A stretch of 7,662 bases of DNA from an uncultured Bacilli bacterium (GTDB lineage: Bacteria; Bacillota_I; Bacilli_A; RF39; UBA660). Within the stretch, counting starts at the first letter, position 1. Each line of letters opens with the position of its first letter. Location of the stretch: positions 1 through 7,662 of the forward strand of contig CANRMZ010000054.1 in the NCBI GenBank assembly GCA_947631885.1, read 5' to 3'. Both the position numbers and the translations under genes were made by a program. Shown piece after piece: positions 6,244-7,662 of this stretch. A model generated the notes under the pieces. It did no database searches, had not been told where the DNA came from, and was given only the letters and a program-made list of their open reading frames with translations.

Positions 6244-7584
6244 TTATAATTTAAAGTTATTCTTAATGAAAGAAGTATCTATTTCTCCCCTTATAAAGTT
6301 TGGATTACGAATTATTTCTAAAAGAAAATCTTGATTAGTATCAATTCCTTCGATGACAAGTTCCTCTAGGGCTCTACGCATTTTAGCAATAGCTTCATTA
6401 CGGTTAGCACCATAAGCAATAATTTTCATAAGCATGGAATCATAACAAGGAGGGACCACATAACCATCATAGATAGCAGTATCAACTCTTATACCATTAC
6501 CTCCAGGGATATAAAGACCTGTTATCTTGCCAGGACTTGGTCTAAATTTTTGTTTAGGATTTTCAGCATTAATTCGGCACTCAATGGCATGGCCTTTAAA
6601 AGTTATATACTTTTGCGTGATATCTAACTTTTCCCCTGCTGCGATTTTAATTTGCTTTTTTACTAAATCAATCCCTGTACGCATCTCCGTTATAGGATGT
6701 TCTACTTGAATACGAGTATTTATTTCCATAAAGTAATATTTATTACTACTATCTAACAAGAATTCAACAGTTCCACAACTTGAATAGTTAACCGCTTTAG
6801 CTATTTTAACAGCAGCCTTTCCCATTTCGTCTCTTAATTTGTCACTTAAAACTATGCAAGGAGTTTCTTCAATAATCTTTTGATTATTTCTTTGGATCGA
6901 ACAATCTCTTTCTCCCAAATGAATAACATTACCATATTCATCTGCTAAAAATTGGATTTCAATATGGCGAGGATTTTCAATATACTTTTCAATATATACT
7001 GATTCATCATTAAAAGATATTTTTGCTTCGGTTTTAACTACATTAAAATCATTAACAAAGTTTTGAGGATCATAAACAATTCTTATGCCTTTACCACCGC
7101 CACCACTGGCAGCTTTAATTATGACGGGATATCCAATCTTATCCGCAATCTTTTTGGCTTCATACTCTTTCGTGACACATTTATCAGATCCTGGTATAAC
7201 CGGAATCCCCAATTTCTTAACAATATTTTTAGCATTAGACTTTTGACCTAACTTTTCAATAACATCAGATCTAGGACCTATAAATTTAATATTACTTTCT
7301 TCACAAATTTTAGCAAATAAACTATTTTCTGATAAAAAGCCAAAGCCTGGATGAATACTATCCGCTTTTGTAATATTGGCAGCTTCAATTATATTCTTGA
7401 TATTTAAATAACTCTTTGCCGATTCACTAGGGCCTATACATACAGCCTCATCTGCAAACTTAGTATGAATAGCATCTTTATCTGCTTCAGAATAAACAGC
7501 AACTGTCTTAATATTCATTTCTTTACAAGCTCTAATTATTCTTACTGCTATTTCCGAGCGATTAGCAACTAGAATTTTATTCAT
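6244..7584 (-). CDS. accC: Biotin carboxylase subunit of acetyl-CoA carboxylase
   Basis: 446 residues, matching the ~449 of E. coli AccC. It uses ATP and bicarbonate to carboxylate biotin on the carrier protein AccB. Family blocks: KILVANRSEIAVRI at the start, IHPGFGFLSEN (77-87), the ATP-grasp glycine loop ASGGGGKG (159-166), EKYIENPRHIEIQ, ERDCSIQRNNQK with Lys236, MEINTRIQVEHP (286-297) with Glu287, Asn289 and Arg291 of the active site, and ECRINAENP with Arg337. Small departures: ANRSEIA where ANRGEIA is common, and RNNQK where RRHQK or RRNQK is usual. Neither hits a catalytic residue I know to be essential. It overlaps the end of fabZ by 8 bp. Single-domain length, with no fused biotin carrier, means a separate accB must exist; it is not in this window. 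Confidence 0.96.
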   Translation of the reverse strand: MNKILVANRSEIAVRIIRACKEMNIKTVAVYSEADKDAIHTKFADEAVCIGPSESAKSYLNIKNIIEAANITKADSIHPGFGFLSENSLFAKICEESNIKFIGPRSDVIEKLGQKSNAKNIVKKLGIPVIPGSDKCVTKEYEAKKIADKIGYPVIIKAASGGGGKGIRIVYDPQNFVNDFNVVKTEAKISFNDESVYIEKYIENPRHIEIQFLADEYGNVIHLGERDCSIQRNNQKIIEETPCIVLSDKLRDEMGKAAVKIAKAVNYSSCGTVEFLLDSSNKYYFMEINTRIQVEHPITEMRTGIDLVKKQIKIAAGEKLDITQKYITFKGHAIECRINAENPKQKFRPSPGKITGLYIPGGNGIRVDTAIYDGYVVPPCYDSMLMKIIAYGANRNEAIAKMRRALEELVIEGIDTNQDFLLEIIRNPNFIRGEIDTSFIKNNFKL

Positions 7585-7662
7585 TATTATCTACTATAGC
7601 AAATGTAAGCTCACCCTTACAGGCTATTTCTCCTTCTACTGTAGCTTTAGCTTCGCCAATAC
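7577..7662 (-). CDS. fabZ: 3-hydroxyacyl-ACP dehydratase FabZ, C-terminal end only
   Basis: Only the last 27 residues are inside the window; the 5' part lies beyond the right edge. They read IGEAKATVEGEIACKGELTF then AIVDNNE, matching the common FabZ ending (G-x-A-x-V-G-x-x-x-C-x-A-E-x-x-F-A-I/V). The catalytic His and Glu are not visible. FabZ dehydrates 3-hydroxyacyl-ACP to the enoyl-ACP that FabI reduces. Position directly before accC, with an 8-bp overlap, agrees with the fabZ-accC-accD-accA order known in streptococci and other Bacillota. Identification rests on a short tail plus context. Confidence 0.8.
   Translation of the reverse strand, partial: IGEAKATVEGEIACKGELTFAIVDNNE

Noticed and set aside
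3645..7251. Plus-strand open frames opposite acpP, fabI, accA and accC (for example 3645-3884, 3874-4131, 5020-5394, 6527-6709)
   Set aside because: Each lies opposite a clear, conserved enzyme gene and shows no recognisable motif or translation signal.
2365..7662. Possible use of TGA as tryptophan, suggested by AT-richness and all-TAA stops
   Set aside because: Tryptophan is encoded by TGG (for example in AccA and PlsC) and no in-frame TGA is needed for any gene, so the standard bacterial code fits; the all-TAA stops simply follow base composition.
1..7662. Mobile element, CRISPR array, tRNA or defence system
   Set aside because: No transposase or integrase, no spaced DNA repeats, no tRNA-like cloverleaf and no nuclease, reverse transcriptase or toxin-antitoxin motif was seen on either strand.

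Overview
The window is AT-rich, compact bacterial chromosome, by eye roughly 30% G+C. It uses the standard bacterial code: TGG tryptophan codons, and all eight visible stop codons are TAA. Gene content, gene order, Shine-Dalgarno sites and protein style suggest a low-G+C Bacillota (Firmicutes), possibly an uncultured gut member of the Bacilli or Erysipelotrichia. This placement is inference; no 16S or other marker is present.

Left part (1-2223, minus strand): the N-terminal 741 codons of a large MMPL/RND-superfamily membrane transporter whose 3' end lies beyond the left edge. Its second extracytoplasmic loop is unusually long and holds four degenerate tandem repeats of about 80 residues. One copy carries a near-canonical EF-hand-like loop. 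Middle (2224-2364): a divergent promoter region with an 18-bp near-perfect palindrome over the -35 box of the rightward promoter. Next (2365-2913, plus strand): a TetR-family regulator, presumed to control itself and the transporter.

Right part (2921-7662, minus strand): a tightly packed type II fatty-acid synthesis operon, read right to left: fabZ (only its 3' end), accC, accD, accA, fabI, acpP, plsC. The genes overlap or are 11-46 nt apart. AccC, AccD and AccA are three of the four acetyl-CoA carboxylase subunits and make malonyl-CoA (AccB is not in the window). ACP carries the growing chain, FabZ dehydrates and FabI reduces the enoyl intermediate. PlsC uses the finished acyl chain to make phosphatidic acid, so the operon runs from first committed step to membrane lipid. 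Its promoter must lie to the right of the window.

The operon and tetR converge on one shared hairpin terminator (2912-2940), with an arm that codes for the end of plsC. I see no mobile elements, CRISPR arrays, tRNA or rRNA. The lipid operon is ordinary; the least ordinary part is the repeat-bearing loop of the transporter.
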